This document shows positions 28,892 to 38,372 of a DNA stretch of 64,000 nucleotides, in pieces; the stretch's first letter is position 1; the number at the start of each line of letters is the position of its first letter. The notes beneath the pieces were generated by a model that was not told where the DNA came from, did no database searches, and was given only the letters and a program-made list of their open reading frames with translations. The stretch is from an uncultured Gammaproteobacteria bacterium (GTDB lineage: Bacteria; Pseudomonadota; Gammaproteobacteria; PS1; Pseudothioglobaceae): positions 124,001-188,000 of the forward strand of contig CAJVZH010000001.1 in NCBI GenBank assembly GCA_913020715.1, read 5' to 3'. The position numbers were made by a program, and so were the translations under genes.

Positions 28892-30427
28892 ATGGCCAGA
28901 GAAAGACGAAGACGCAGAGGCGGCGTAGAAGAAGTAAAAGAGGTGGTGAAAGCGCCAGCCTACATTAAACGAAAAATTCCAGTGCACGACCCATTAAGTG
29001 ATGTCGATTTGCGCATTATTGAGAACAACGCCGATACTATCCTTGAAGAGATCGGCATGGTTTTTGGCGAAGATTTAGAATGCGCCGATATCATGGTTGC
29101 TGCAGGCGGTGTACGTGATGCAAAAGACCCACATCGTGTACGCTTTCCGCGCGGCATGTGCCGTGAAATCATTCAGGCCAGTGCACCGAAGCAGTTTACT
29201 CAGCACGCTCGAAATCCTGAGCGAAGTGTTGAAATTGGCGGCGACAATATCGTTCTTTCGCCTGCCTACGGCCCTCCATTCATCCGCAATTTGGACGAAG
29301 GTCGGCGTTATGCTAATATCCAAGATTTTCGTAATTTTGTCAAACTAGCGTACCTGTCCGATAACCTCCATCATTCGGGAGGCACCATTTGCGAGCCTGT
29401 AGACTTACCGGTCAACAAACGCCATTTAGACATGGTGTATAGCCATATTAAATACTCTGACAAGCCATTTATGGGCTCGGTCACTTTGGGTGAAAGGGCG
29501 CAGGACTCGGTTAATATGGCCAAAATTGTTTTTGGTGAAGAGTTTATGAAGGATAACTGTGTGTTATTGAGTCTTTGTAATACGGTCTCCCCTCTGTCTA
29601 CGGATCCGGCAATTACCGGCTCTGTGAAAGTCTATGCTCGAGCAAATCAAGGCATGATTATTACTACCTTTATTGTTGGTGGCGCAATGGCGCCAGTATC
29701 AGTGGTGGGGGTGGCGGCGCAAAGTTTGGCAGAAGTGCTGGCAATGATGGCTTTAACACAACTGATAAAACCGGGTTGTCCGGTTGTTTACGGTACATTT
29801 GTGACATCGATGTCGATGAAATCAGGCGCCCCAACTTTTGGCACTGCTGAGGCTGCGCAAGCGATGTGCATCAGTGGAGCGTTGGCTAGAAGACTGGGCG
29901 TGCCGTTTAGAAGTGGTGGCGGCTTTACCTCGTCTAAAGTTCCAGACGCGCAGGCTGGCTATGAGGCGGCCAATACCTTGCACGCAACACTGGACGCCGG
30001 CGTTAACATTTCATTGCACGTTGCGGGCTGGCTAGAAGGTGGCTTGGCAATGGGGTATGAGAAGTTTGTTATGGATGCTGATCAGGCGGGCGTACTCGCC
30101 ACTGCTGCACGTGGTATTGATATGAGTGAAAATGGTCAAGCGATGGATGCCATTCGCGAAGTTGGCCCACAGTCACACTTCTTGGCTTGCAAACACACTG
30201 AGAAAAATTATAGAGAGGCTTTTTATATGGCCGATCTCAGTGACTCTCAGAGTTTTGAACAGTGGAAGGAAAATGGCTCACAAGACATGGAAATGGCCGC
30301 AAATATAAAGTATAAGAAAATGTTGGCAGATTACGAGTTGCCGCCGCTTGATCCAGAAATTGACAAGCAATTGCTAGATTACATGAAAAAGGTTAAAGAC
30401 AGTTACCCTGACTCCAATATTGCTTAA
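28892..30427 (+). CDS. MttB-superfamily methyltransferase-like protein 2, non-pyrrolysine
   Basis: A 511-residue paralogue of the protein at 19944, with the same blocks: ARNPERS, SPAYGPPFI, HLDMVYSHIKYSDKPFMGS, GWLEGGLAMGYEKF. It has a basic RERRRRRGG start. A good Shine-Dalgarno (AGGAG) precedes the ATG. There is no internal amber codon. It leads a plus-strand operon with a DddP-like M24 protein, an MDR oxidoreductase and two enolase-superfamily enzymes. A betaine demethylase role is inferred. The close resemblance to MttB 1 suggests duplication and perhaps related substrates. Confidence 0.82.
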   Translation: MARERRRRRGGVEEVKEVVKAPAYIKRKIPVHDPLSDVDLRIIENNADTILEEIGMVFGEDLECADIMVAAGGVRDAKDPHRVRFPRGMCREIIQASAPKQFTQHARNPERSVEIGGDNIVLSPAYGPPFIRNLDEGRRYANIQDFRNFVKLAYLSDNLHHSGGTICEPVDLPVNKRHLDMVYSHIKYSDKPFMGSVTLGERAQDSVNMAKIVFGEEFMKDNCVLLSLCNTVSPLSTDPAITGSVKVYARANQGMIITTFIVGGAMAPVSVVGVAAQSLAEVLAMMALTQLIKPGCPVVYGTFVTSMSMKSGAPTFGTAEAAQAMCISGALARRLGVPFRSGGGFTSSKVPDAQAGYEAANTLHATLDAGVNISLHVAGWLEGGLAMGYEKFVMDADQAGVLATAARGIDMSENGQAMDAIREVGPQSHFLACKHTEKNYREAFYMADLSDSQSFEQWKENGSQDMEMAANIKYKKMLADYELPPLDPEIDKQLLDYMKKVKDSYPDSNIA

Positions 30428-30457
30428 AAATACACTAACCAACAAATAGGATAACTT

Positions 30458-31774
30458 ATGAATATGTCAAGCAATAAGCGCCATCAAGCAAAAATCAATC
30501 CGCTTACTGCGGATTCGGAAGATATTTTTAGTTTAAACATGCATGTACAAGGACCAGGTGAATTAGCCGAGGGTGAATGGCAAGCGGCCGGACTTGCTGC
30601 GCCAGACATGACAGCGATTCGTGAGTATCGTTTAAATCGCGTTAGAGCCCAACTTAAGGCATCTGATTGTGCAGGGATTTTGTTGTACGATCCGCTCAAT
30701 ATTCGCTACGCTACTGATAGCACCAATATGTCGCTTTGGACCTCTCACAATGCCACACGTTATGCGTTGGTGATGACAGAAGGCCCGGTGATTATTTTTG
30801 AATTCGATGCGTATGAGTTTCTTTCGAATCACAATCCTTTAATTACCGAAGTTCGTCCTGCCATCACCTATTTGTATTTCGCTGCTGCCGAGTTTAGTGA
30901 TAAAAAAGCCAAGCTCTGGGCTGACGAAATTTCAGATATTGTTGATGAGTTTGGCGCTGGTAATAAACGTTTAGCGCTGGATCATTGCGCCCCTGAAGGC
31001 GTTTACGAACTTCAAGCCCGCGGTTTAAAGCTCCATAATGGTGAAGAGGTGATGGAGTTGGCGCGAATCATTAAATCGGATGAAGAGATGCATGCGATGA
31101 GACGCTCTATTTTTGCTGCTGAAATATCGATGAGCGTGATGCGAGAGCACTTTCAACCAGGGGTGGCTGAAACTCGACTTTGGAGCTACCTCCATGCAGA
31201 GATGCTCTCTCGTGGCGGTGAGTGGATCGAGACACGACTATTGGCAGCGGGTCCAAGAGCCAACCCATGGTATCAAGAATGCTCCTCACGACCGATTCAA
31301 AATGGTGAGATGATGAGCTTTGATACGGACTTGGTAGGTGCCTATGGTTACTGCACGGATATTTCAAGAAGTTGGTTGTGTGGTGACCAAAAGCCCACAG
31401 ATACGCAAAAAGATATTTACAGTCGAGCTTATGAGCAAGTTCAGCATAACATTTCGATTTTACGTCCTGGCATGAGCTTTATGGAAATGACAAATGAGGC
31501 CTTGGAATATCCTGAAAATGAATATCGTCATTACTCTGTGCAATACCATGGCGTTGGTTTGTGCGATGAATATCCTGCCATACCGTTCACCTGGGAGCTC
31601 AACGAGCTAAGCTATGACGGCATTTTGCAGCCAGGCATGGTGCTCTGTGTTGAAAGTTACGTTGGCCGACGCGATGGTGGCCCTGGAGTCAAACTAGAAG
31701 AGCAAGTTCTGATAACTGAAACAGGCTATGAGGTGCTGTCTAAGTATCCTTTTGAAAAACACTTGCTCCGTTAA
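30458..31774 (+). CDS. M24-family metallohydrolase, DddP-like (putative DMSP lyase)
   Basis: A 438-residue creatinase/prolidase-fold protein. The dinuclear-metal ligands are all present: FDTD, CTDISRSW, YHGVGLCDE, VLCVES and KLEEQV. From memory, the segments DPLNIRYATDSTNM, GGEWIETRLLA-GPR-NPW and HGVGLCDE closely match DddP, which cleaves dimethylsulfoniopropionate to DMS and acrylate; the Asp of LCDE corresponds to the proposed catalytic residue. The surrounding genes concern betaines, so a different substrate remains possible. A paralogue lies at 56118. Confidence 0.72.
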   Translation: MNMSSNKRHQAKINPLTADSEDIFSLNMHVQGPGELAEGEWQAAGLAAPDMTAIREYRLNRVRAQLKASDCAGILLYDPLNIRYATDSTNMSLWTSHNATRYALVMTEGPVIIFEFDAYEFLSNHNPLITEVRPAITYLYFAAAEFSDKKAKLWADEISDIVDEFGAGNKRLALDHCAPEGVYELQARGLKLHNGEEVMELARIIKSDEEMHAMRRSIFAAEISMSVMREHFQPGVAETRLWSYLHAEMLSRGGEWIETRLLAAGPRANPWYQECSSRPIQNGEMMSFDTDLVGAYGYCTDISRSWLCGDQKPTDTQKDIYSRAYEQVQHNISILRPGMSFMEMTNEALEYPENEYRHYSVQYHGVGLCDEYPAIPFTWELNELSYDGILQPGMVLCVESYVGRRDGGPGVKLEEQVLITETGYEVLSKYPFEKHLLR

Positions 31775-31796
31775 TTTACTTTTTGGAGATACAAGA

Positions 31797-32894
31797 ATGA
31801 GTCATGTACCGGTCACAATGTCAGCCGTTCTGTTAACAGGTCACGGCGGCTTTGAAAAATTAGACTATCGAAATGATATCGATGTACCAACCGTTGCAGC
31901 AAGCAAGGTACTGATCAGAGTGCTTGCAGCGGGCGTTAATAATACCGATATTAATACTCGCACCGCTTGGTACTCAAAGTCTGTCACTGGAGAAACCAGC
32001 ACTGGCGCTGCTGCAGGCTTTGAGACAGCTGATGACGATGACGGATCTTGGTCGGGCACACCCTTGACCTTCCCAAGAATTCAGGGCGCAGACTGTTGTG
32101 GTGAAATTGTTGCTGTTGGTGAGGGCGTGGATGAAAGTCGTATTGGCGAACGAGTTCTTGTGCGCACCATGCAACAAGCACCAGTTGATTATCAGCCTTT
32201 TGTTTGTTGGACTGTTGGCTCTGAATGTGACGGCGGCTTTGCACAGTATATGACCGCCTACGGCGCAGAAACGTTTAAGGTGGATTGTGATTGGTCTGAT
32301 ATTGAGCTGGCCTCTATACCGTGTGCTTATTCCACGGCAGAAAATATGTTGGAGCGTGCCAATGTTAGCGAAGGTGAAATTGTGCTGATTACCGGCGCCT
32401 CAGGCGGTGTTGGTTCGGCAGCGGTTCAGCTTGCAAAAAGACGTGGCGCCAAGGTGATCGCTCAATCTGGCGAGGCCAAGCTTAACGAGGTTAAGGCGCT
32501 AGGCGCGGATGAAGTGGTGGACCGAAATGCCAACTTGGCTGAGACTTTAGGAACTGAAGTGGTCGACGTTGTAGTGGATTTGGTTGCTGGAGAATCTTGG
32601 CCGTGTTTGCTAGAGGTTCTTAAGCGTGGTGGCCGTTACGCTACGGCTGGAGCTATAGCTGGACCGATCGTCGAGCTTGATGTTCGCACCTTGTATTTAA
32701 AAGATTTGACCTTGATTGGCTGCACCTTTCAGAGGCAAAATGTTTTTGAAAACTTGGTGGGCTACATTGAGCGCAATGAAATTAAGCCACTGGTAGCAAG
32801 GCATTACCCGCTTAAGGATATTGTTCGTGCGCAGGAGGATTTTTTGAGTAAAAAACACGTTGGTAAGCTGGTGCTAGTGCCGCCACAAGGCTAA
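31797..32894 (+). CDS. Medium-chain dehydrogenase/reductase (quinone-oxidoreductase-like)
   Basis: A 365-residue MDR-superfamily oxidoreductase. The start is ATG 31797 after a GGAG Shine-Dalgarno; the track start at 31728 lies inside the preceding gene. The nucleotide-binding motif is ITGASGGVGSAAVQLAKRRG. N-terminal GAD-CGE and GERVLVR are typical of zinc-type members, but there is no structural-zinc Cys cluster, and an unusual acidic insert (ETADDDDGSW) is present. It resembles neither AcuI (acryloyl-CoA reductase) nor a classical alcohol dehydrogenase closely. It lies in the MttB 2 operon; the substrate is unknown. Confidence 0.78.
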   Translation: MSHVPVTMSAVLLTGHGGFEKLDYRNDIDVPTVAASKVLIRVLAAGVNNTDINTRTAWYSKSVTGETSTGAAAGFETADDDDGSWSGTPLTFPRIQGADCCGEIVAVGEGVDESRIGERVLVRTMQQAPVDYQPFVCWTVGSECDGGFAQYMTAYGAETFKVDCDWSDIELASIPCAYSTAENMLERANVSEGEIVLITGASGGVGSAAVQLAKRRGAKVIAQSGEAKLNEVKALGADEVVDRNANLAETLGTEVVDVVVDLVAGESWPCLLEVLKRGGRYATAGAIAGPIVELDVRTLYLKDLTLIGCTFQRQNVFENLVGYIERNEIKPLVARHYPLKDIVRAQEDFLSKKHVGKLVLVPPQG

Positions 32895-32918
32895 ATGAGA
32901 ATTAAGGTAGAGCGGCAA

Positions 32919-34022
32919 ATGAAAATCACCGAAATACATATTTACCAACACGATCTTGAAATTAAGGGCAAACCTTACAAGATGTCTTTGTCTGAAGTTA
33001 AGAGTCTTGATACTACGATTGTAGAGATGGTTACTGATTCCGGCATTTCAGGTTTTGGCGAAGTTTGTCCACTCGGCCCCACTTATCAAGAGGCGCACGC
33101 ATTGGGCGCTCGTGCAGCGCTTAGTGAAATTGCCCCAAAACTGATTGGCATGAATCCTTTGCATTATGGCAAAGTGATGCATCAGTGCGATTTGGCCTTG
33201 ATGGGGCATTTATATGCCAAAGCGGCAATTGATATGGCGTTATGGGACATAATTGGCAAGCATTACAGTGCACCTATATCTTCTCTATTGGGCGGCGCCA
33301 AGCGAGCAAAAGTGCCAAGCTATTATGCCATTAGTATCGATAGTCCGGATGAAGTTGCCCGAATGACGATTGAGAAAGAGGCACAAGGCTTTACTCGTTT
33401 ACAAATAAAAGTCGGCGGACGTGATGTAGAAGAAGACATCGCAGTTGCCAGAAAAGTGTTCGAAGTGAAAAAACCAACAACAACAGTTGCACTTGATGCT
33501 AACCGGGCACTAACGACAACTCAGGTAATGCATTTGTCGCAGAGTTGTCGCGATCTGAATTTTGTCCTTGAGCAGCCCTGTGACAAATATCAAGAATTAA
33601 AAGCGATTAAAACCAGTCTTTGCCATCCACTCTATATGGATGAATCGGCAAAAGACCTGCCAAATATTACCCAATCAATTGTTGAGGGTGTGGCTGATGG
33701 ATTCGGTATTAAGGTGACGCGAGTTGGGGGTATCAGCGCGATGCGTTCAATTATTGATATTTGTCATGCGCATCAGAAACCACTCAGTTGTGATGATTCC
33801 TGGGGCGGTGATCTTGTCGCGGCAGCTTGTGTGCATTTAGGGGGTATTGTTAATCCAAGCCTGTCGCGTGGCATCTGGATTGCGGCGCCATATATCGACG
33901 AACCTTACGACACTCTTAATAGCGTGCAAATAAACGACGGCTGGATTGATGTACCCAAAGGCCCAGGTTTGGGTGTGGTCCCAGATACCAGCATGTTTAT
34001 TCTTTCACAAAGTTATTCCTAG
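32919..34022 (+). CDS. hpbD: 4-hydroxyproline betaine 2-epimerase-like enolase-superfamily enzyme (HpbD type)
   Basis: A 367-residue enolase-superfamily barrel. The start MKITEIHIYQHDL at 32919 has AGAG upstream and matches the family N-terminus better than 32895. It closely follows my recollection of HpbD: GEVCPLGPTYQEAHA, catalytic Lys in RLQIKVGG, metal ligands near LDANR, LEQP and DES, the second Lys in GFGIKVTRVGG, and SCDDSWGGD. HpbD racemises C2 of trans-4-hydroxyproline betaine and proline betaine. The adjacent catabolic genes support the assignment. Confidence 0.8.
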   Translation: MKITEIHIYQHDLEIKGKPYKMSLSEVKSLDTTIVEMVTDSGISGFGEVCPLGPTYQEAHALGARAALSEIAPKLIGMNPLHYGKVMHQCDLALMGHLYAKAAIDMALWDIIGKHYSAPISSLLGGAKRAKVPSYYAISIDSPDEVARMTIEKEAQGFTRLQIKVGGRDVEEDIAVARKVFEVKKPTTTVALDANRALTTTQVMHLSQSCRDLNFVLEQPCDKYQELKAIKTSLCHPLYMDESAKDLPNITQSIVEGVADGFGIKVTRVGGISAMRSIIDICHAHQKPLSCDDSWGGDLVAAACVHLGGIVNPSLSRGIWIAAPYIDEPYDTLNSVQINDGWIDVPKGPGLGVVPDTSMFILSQSYS

Positions 34023-34032
34023 GAGTGGAGCG

Positions 34033-35139
34033 ATGAAAATTGCAAAAATTGAAGTTTTTCAAGCAAATTTGCCCTATTCAGGCGGTGTTTATCGACTGTC
34101 TGGCGGTAGGGAGTATGCTGGATTTGATGCAAGTTTTGTGTGTATTACCACAGAGTGCGGCATCGAAGGCTGGGGAGAAAGCACACCTTTTGGTGCTACT
34201 TATATTGCGGCACATGGTGCTGGCGTACGCGCAGGTATCACTGAAATAGCGCCCAGTTTGTTAGGTCAAGACCCACGCCACTTAGATAGAATTAACGAGA
34301 CAATGGATGGTGCTTTAGTAGGGCATAATCACGCAAAAACTCCGATCGATGTTGCCTGTTGGGACATTTTTGGCAAATCGGTCGATATGCCTGTATGCGA
34401 CCTTCTTGGTGGTAGAACAATTAATGCGCTGCCGCTTATTTCCTCCATTTATGCAGGTGATCCACAAGATATGCGCACTCGAGTTCGAGCGCATCGTGAA
34501 GCGGGGTATATGGGGCACTCAATTAAAATTGGTAGCGATCCCGTATTGGATGCAGAGTGCATCAAGGCTTGTCTTGCCGATCGCCAGAGTGGCGAATATT
34601 TTATTGTTGATGCCAACGGCGGCATGAGCGCTGAAAACGCGTTGAGACTACTAAGCCTATTACCCAATAATCTGGATTTTGCTTTAGAAGCGCCTTGCTC
34701 CACTTGGCGTGAGTGTTTATCGGTTAAGAGAAGTACATCGGTACCGATTATTTGGGATGAGCTGGCGCAAACCGAAGAGGACATCGTTAGCCTAATTGCT
34801 CAAGATGGCGCGGATGGCATTGGTTTGAAGATATCAAAAAATGGTGGTTTGACGCGTTGTCGTCGGCAGCGAGACATCTGTATTGCAGCGGGTTATACCA
34901 TGAGCGTTCAAGACACCACTGGCTCTGATATTGCTTTTGCCGCTATTGTTCATATGGGTCAAACCGTACCAAAGAAGTTTTTAAGATGTGTTTTGGAGTG
35001 TCGAGACATGATCTCTGTAAAAACGGCTGATGGTGATTATGTTGTTGAAAATGGTTTTATTACCGCCCCAAAAAGCCCTGGTTTGGGTATCAAACCACGA
35101 ATGGGCGTACTTGGCGAGGCTGTATTGAGTTATAGTTAA
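34033..35139 (+). CDS. Enolase-superfamily enzyme, probable cis-3-hydroxy-L-proline dehydratase type
   Basis: A 368-residue mandelate-racemase/MLE-type protein; the ATG at 34033 follows GGAGTGGAG, and the earlier track start lies in the previous gene. It has GESTPFGATYIAAHG, the general-base Lys in HSIKIG, metal ligands in VDANGG, EAPC and WDE, a second Lys in GIGLKISKNGG, and QDTTGSDIA. It resembles cis-3-hydroxy-L-proline dehydratases, whose product pyrroline-2-carboxylate could be reduced by the Ldh-type gene at 48074. Alternatively it is a second betaine epimerase. Its stop overlaps the cupin gene stop by 4 bases. Confidence 0.72.
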   Translation: MKIAKIEVFQANLPYSGGVYRLSGGREYAGFDASFVCITTECGIEGWGESTPFGATYIAAHGAGVRAGITEIAPSLLGQDPRHLDRINETMDGALVGHNHAKTPIDVACWDIFGKSVDMPVCDLLGGRTINALPLISSIYAGDPQDMRTRVRAHREAGYMGHSIKIGSDPVLDAECIKACLADRQSGEYFIVDANGGMSAENALRLLSLLPNNLDFALEAPCSTWRECLSVKRSTSVPIIWDELAQTEEDIVSLIAQDGADGIGLKISKNGGLTRCRRQRDICIAAGYTMSVQDTTGSDIAFAAIVHMGQTVPKKFLRCVLECRDMISVKTADGDYVVENGFITAPKSPGLGIKPRMGVLGEAVLSYS

Positions 35140-35480
35140 AGCGCCCTATTAATACCTCTCATAAAAACTAAAAGTAAGCAGCCTTTTGGTGAGGAGGATG
35201 AGTGGCAACTACCCGGTTCAAAAGTAACAAAGTCACCTTTTTTGAAGGTCGTATTATCTGAATCGATCATTTCGCCTTGCAAAACCAGAAACTCTTCAAA
35301 TCCAGTGTGCTCATGAGGAATGGATTGCGCACCAGGATCAAGCTTTAATACAAAAGTTCCGAAGCCGGTTTCGCCGTCAAAACTAATTTCATGCCAGCTC
35401 ATCTTGTCTATCGGTGCACCGTATCTATCGAAAGGTTTAAATTCAACTTTTAGTGGGTCTGTAATTTTTCTTTTTTGCAT
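35136..35480 (-). CDS. Small cupin-domain protein
   Basis: A 114-residue single-domain cupin. The track frame begins at 35744 inside the upstream flavoenzyme gene; MQKRKITDPLKVEF at 35480 is the natural start. Cupin motif 1 is PHEHTGFEEFLVLQGEM and motif 2 is GDFVTFEPGSCHSSSS, with metal-ligand histidines and Glu present. It resembles ChrR-like or small-molecule-binding cupins. It is the last gene of the eight-gene minus operon, 16 bases after the flavoenzyme; a metabolite-processing or detoxifying role is possible but unproven. Confidence 0.75.
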   Translation of the reverse strand: MQKRKITDPLKVEFKPFDRYGAPIDKMSWHEISFDGETGFGTFVLKLDPGAQSIPHEHTGFEEFLVLQGEMIDSDNTTFKKGDFVTFEPGSCHSSSSPKGCLLLVFMRGINRAL

Positions 35481-35496
35481 AGTTATATTATCAGTG

Positions 35497-36852
35497 TTAT
35501 TTGTCCTTGCCAGCGCACATCTCTTTCCAGTGCATATAGCCGTTTGCCCCAAGGTACATGAGCGGCTTGGGGAGTAGTTTTTTTGGCAATTCTTCCTTTT
35601 TGTAGTCTGGCACAAGGCTGGCTTGTGCAGCACTTGCTTGCTCGGCGGCAATGATGCCGATCGCCGTGCCTTTGGCTGTTCCAAGGCCGTTTTGGCAGCA
35701 AGCCGAAAACACGCCTTCTTCAACTTCACCAGTAGCAAATACATTGTTTCTACTTAGACACAAGCGCCCACCCCACGAGTATTCCGTCTCAACACTCCTC
35801 AGCATAGAAAAGCGCGCATCAAAAGCTTTCCTATGGTCTTTAGCTACCGAGGCGACTCGTTTTTCTGAAACCTCCATGTTGGGATCGTAAGTAAATCGAT
35901 TGCGCACCATAATGCGATCACCACCTGTGCCTGAGATTCGCCTAATAGACGAACCCATTGGGTCGGCAGAAGTAAACGCCCAAGTGGGTTCACCGCCAAG
36001 CTGTTTGACCTCGCTAGTCGTTAATACCCTTGTCATTGAGGCGTAAGTGAATACATGCATCAGTCGTTGTTGAAAATAACCAAATCGCTCTATCATGCCA
36101 TTGACAGCAAGAATAACTTTTGCTGCCTGTACGACTCCCTGCTTAGTTTTCGCACGCCAGAGAGTGTCTGCTGCGGAAGCGTTTTGTTTGTCGAGGTTGG
36201 TAACAGCTGAATTTTCAAATAGATGTATGTTTTTATTTTTAGTGAGGCCATCTGCAAGAGAGCTGATGTAGTTCGCGGGTTGCAAGATAGCTGTGCCCGG
36301 CGTCCACAGGCCACCTAAATAATAATCAACACCTGTCATCGATTGCATTTGTTGGGCATCGAGTAGGTGGTAGTCTTCGCCAATCCTCTCAAGGTGTTGT
36401 GCGTATTGAGTATTGCAGGCCAAGCCTTTTGCTGTAGCCGCTGCGTTGGTTTTGCCGACGCATTGCATTGCTTCAGGGGGCATTGAGTACTCGTCAAAAG
36501 CACTTTTGGCAAATGCAATTGCTGAGCGATTAATCAGCGTTTGCTGTTTATCTATCTCAGCACTACCGGCATAATCTTGTGAGGATAAGTCATGCGGTAA
36601 GTCAATCATAAATCCGGAATTACGACCAGCCGGCCCTTCGCCTACTTCGCAAGCCTCGAGAATAATAATTTTTGCGTCTGGCTCTATTTGGCTTAAGCGG
36701 CGCGCTGCTGCAAGACCCGCAAAACCTGCACCAACCACTAGATAATCGGCACAAACTGATCCATTTAGTGCTGACTGAGGCTTTCTAGTGGGTAGAATGG
36801 CCTGCCAGCCAGAAACACCTGGGTTGGCGGCAACTCTAATTTTTTTGAGCAT
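35497..36852 (-). CDS. DAO-family FAD-dependent amine/amino-acid oxidoreductase
   Basis: A 451-residue flavoprotein with the FAD-binding motif YLVVGAGFAGLAAARRL and the second block GEGPAGRNSGF, typical of the D-amino acid oxidase/sarcosine oxidase/PuuB group. In this operon the expected job is oxidation of cis-4-hydroxy-D-proline, or of its N-methyl form, to the pyrroline imine; PuuB-like amine oxidation is the alternative. It follows the aldehyde dehydrogenase gene by 17 bases. Confidence 0.82.
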   Translation of the reverse strand: MLKKIRVAANPGVSGWQAILPTRKPQSALNGSVCADYLVVGAGFAGLAAARRLSQIEPDAKIIILEACEVGEGPAGRNSGFMIDLPHDLSSQDYAGSAEIDKQQTLINRSAIAFAKSAFDEYSMPPEAMQCVGKTNAAATAKGLACNTQYAQHLERIGEDYHLLDAQQMQSMTGVDYYLGGLWTPGTAILQPANYISSLADGLTKNKNIHLFENSAVTNLDKQNASAADTLWRAKTKQGVVQAAKVILAVNGMIERFGYFQQRLMHVFTYASMTRVLTTSEVKQLGGEPTWAFTSADPMGSSIRRISGTGGDRIMVRNRFTYDPNMEVSEKRVASVAKDHRKAFDARFSMLRSVETEYSWGGRLCLSRNNVFATGEVEEGVFSACCQNGLGTAKGTAIGIIAAEQASAAQASLVPDYKKEELPKKLLPKPLMYLGANGYMHWKEMCAGKDK

Positions 36853-36869
36853 GTCGATTTTAATAGGGT

Positions 36870-38372
36870 TTAGTCCAGAGACTCTTCCGGCGCTCTATCG
36901 GACAAGTCTATCCAGATAGTTTTAATCTCTGTGTACTGATCGTGTGCATGGATCGAGTTATCTCTACCACCAAAGCCAGACTGCTTGTAGCCACCGAACG
37001 GTGTGCTCATATCGCCTTCTCCATAGCAGTTAATTGTAACAGTGCCGGCCTTGATAGCTCGTGCCGCTCTAATCGCTTTTTTGCCATTGGCAGTGAAGAT
37101 ACTGGCAGTGAGACCGTAGTCGGTATTATTGGCGGCAGCTATCGCTTCGTCGAACGAGTTCACCGTGATAACAGAAAGTATTGGCCCAAAAATTTCTTCT
37201 TGGGCTAGCTTTGAGTTTTGCTCAACTTGGTCAACAATGGTTGGCATGACGTAACAAGGCTGCTCTGTTGTTCCGCCGGCGATAATATTGTTGTTATCCA
37301 GATAAGCACAAACTTTTTCAAAGTGCTCCTTATCAATTAAAGAGCCGAGATAATTGGAAGGGTTCAGTGGATCGCCAGTTTTCCAGTCGCGCAGATGCGC
37401 CAACATTTTATCGAGTAGCTCTTTTTTGATGTTTTCTTGAACGATCAATCGAGAAGCTGCAGAACAGTTCTGACCCATATTCCAAAATGCTGCGTTAACC
37501 AAGTGCTCTGCAACTAAATCCAACTCTTCGGCGTCATCAAGGACGATGGCTGGGTTTTTGCCACCACACTCTAGCACGATTTTTTTGAGGTTGGAGTCTG
37601 CTGAGTAGCGCAAAAAGCGTCTTCCAGTTTCTGTCGAGCCGGTAAATGACACCATGTCAACGTCGTCGTGAAGACCAAGCGGCTCACCTACGTCAGGCCC
37701 AAGTCCAGTAACCACATTGAGGACTCCTCGGGGTATGCCCGCATCTATAGCCAGTTCTGCAATTTTTAATGTCGTTAGGCTGGTTTGCTCTGCCGGCTTG
37801 ACAATAACTGAATTGCCAGCAGCGAGTGCTGGCGCTATTTTCCAAGCAAGCATCATTAGAGGGAAGTTCCAAGGCAGTACACAACCAACAACACCAACTG
37901 CTTCACGTACAATAACCGCTAGCGCATCTTCTCCAGTAGGAGCGCTTTGATCATAAATCTTGTCAATAGCCTCGGCATGCCAAATAATTGTTTGAATGGT
38001 TTCTGGAAGGTCCACTGTGGCGCAATCCCGAATCGGCTTGCCCGAATCAATGCTTTCTAAAACCGCCAATTCATGGGTATTTTTTTTAATCAACTTTGCT
38101 AATTTTATTAACGCTTCTTTACGTTCACTTGGGTGTAATTTTGACCAGTGACCCTGGTCAAATGCCTCTCGGGCTTTAGTAACTGCATGATCGACATCGT
38201 CAGCATTGCAAGCGGCAATATGGGCAATTAACTGTCCTGTTGCAGGGTTAATAGTTGCAAATGTGTCGCCAGATTTAGCGCTTTGAAACTGGCCGTTGAC
38301 AAAGGCATTGGTTGGATAATCTATCGATTTTTCAATCGCTTGGTATTCTTCATGAGTTAGTAGATTTGACAT
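36870..38372 (-). CDS. NAD(P)-dependent aldehyde dehydrogenase
   Basis: A 500-residue ALDH with general-base Glu in LECGGKNP, catalytic Cys in GQNCSAASR, and PWNFPLMMLAWK in the cofactor domain. It resembles gamma-glutamyl-aminobutyraldehyde/betaine aldehyde dehydrogenases. It abuts the DapA-family gene (no gap), so it may oxidise 2-oxoglutarate semialdehyde from the hydroxyproline route; the second ALDH at 43205 looks more like that enzyme. An alternative is an aldehyde made by the adjacent flavoenzyme. Confidence 0.88.
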   Translation of the reverse strand: MSNLLTHEEYQAIEKSIDYPTNAFVNGQFQSAKSGDTFATINPATGQLIAHIAACNADDVDHAVTKAREAFDQGHWSKLHPSERKEALIKLAKLIKKNTHELAVLESIDSGKPIRDCATVDLPETIQTIIWHAEAIDKIYDQSAPTGEDALAVIVREAVGVVGCVLPWNFPLMMLAWKIAPALAAGNSVIVKPAEQTSLTTLKIAELAIDAGIPRGVLNVVTGLGPDVGEPLGLHDDVDMVSFTGSTETGRRFLRYSADSNLKKIVLECGGKNPAIVLDDAEELDLVAEHLVNAAFWNMGQNCSAASRLIVQENIKKELLDKMLAHLRDWKTGDPLNPSNYLGSLIDKEHFEKVCAYLDNNNIIAGGTTEQPCYVMPTIVDQVEQNSKLAQEEIFGPILSVITVNSFDEAIAAANNTDYGLTASIFTANGKKAIRAARAIKAGTVTINCYGEGDMSTPFGGYKQSGFGGRDNSIHAHDQYTEIKTIWIDLSDRAPEESLD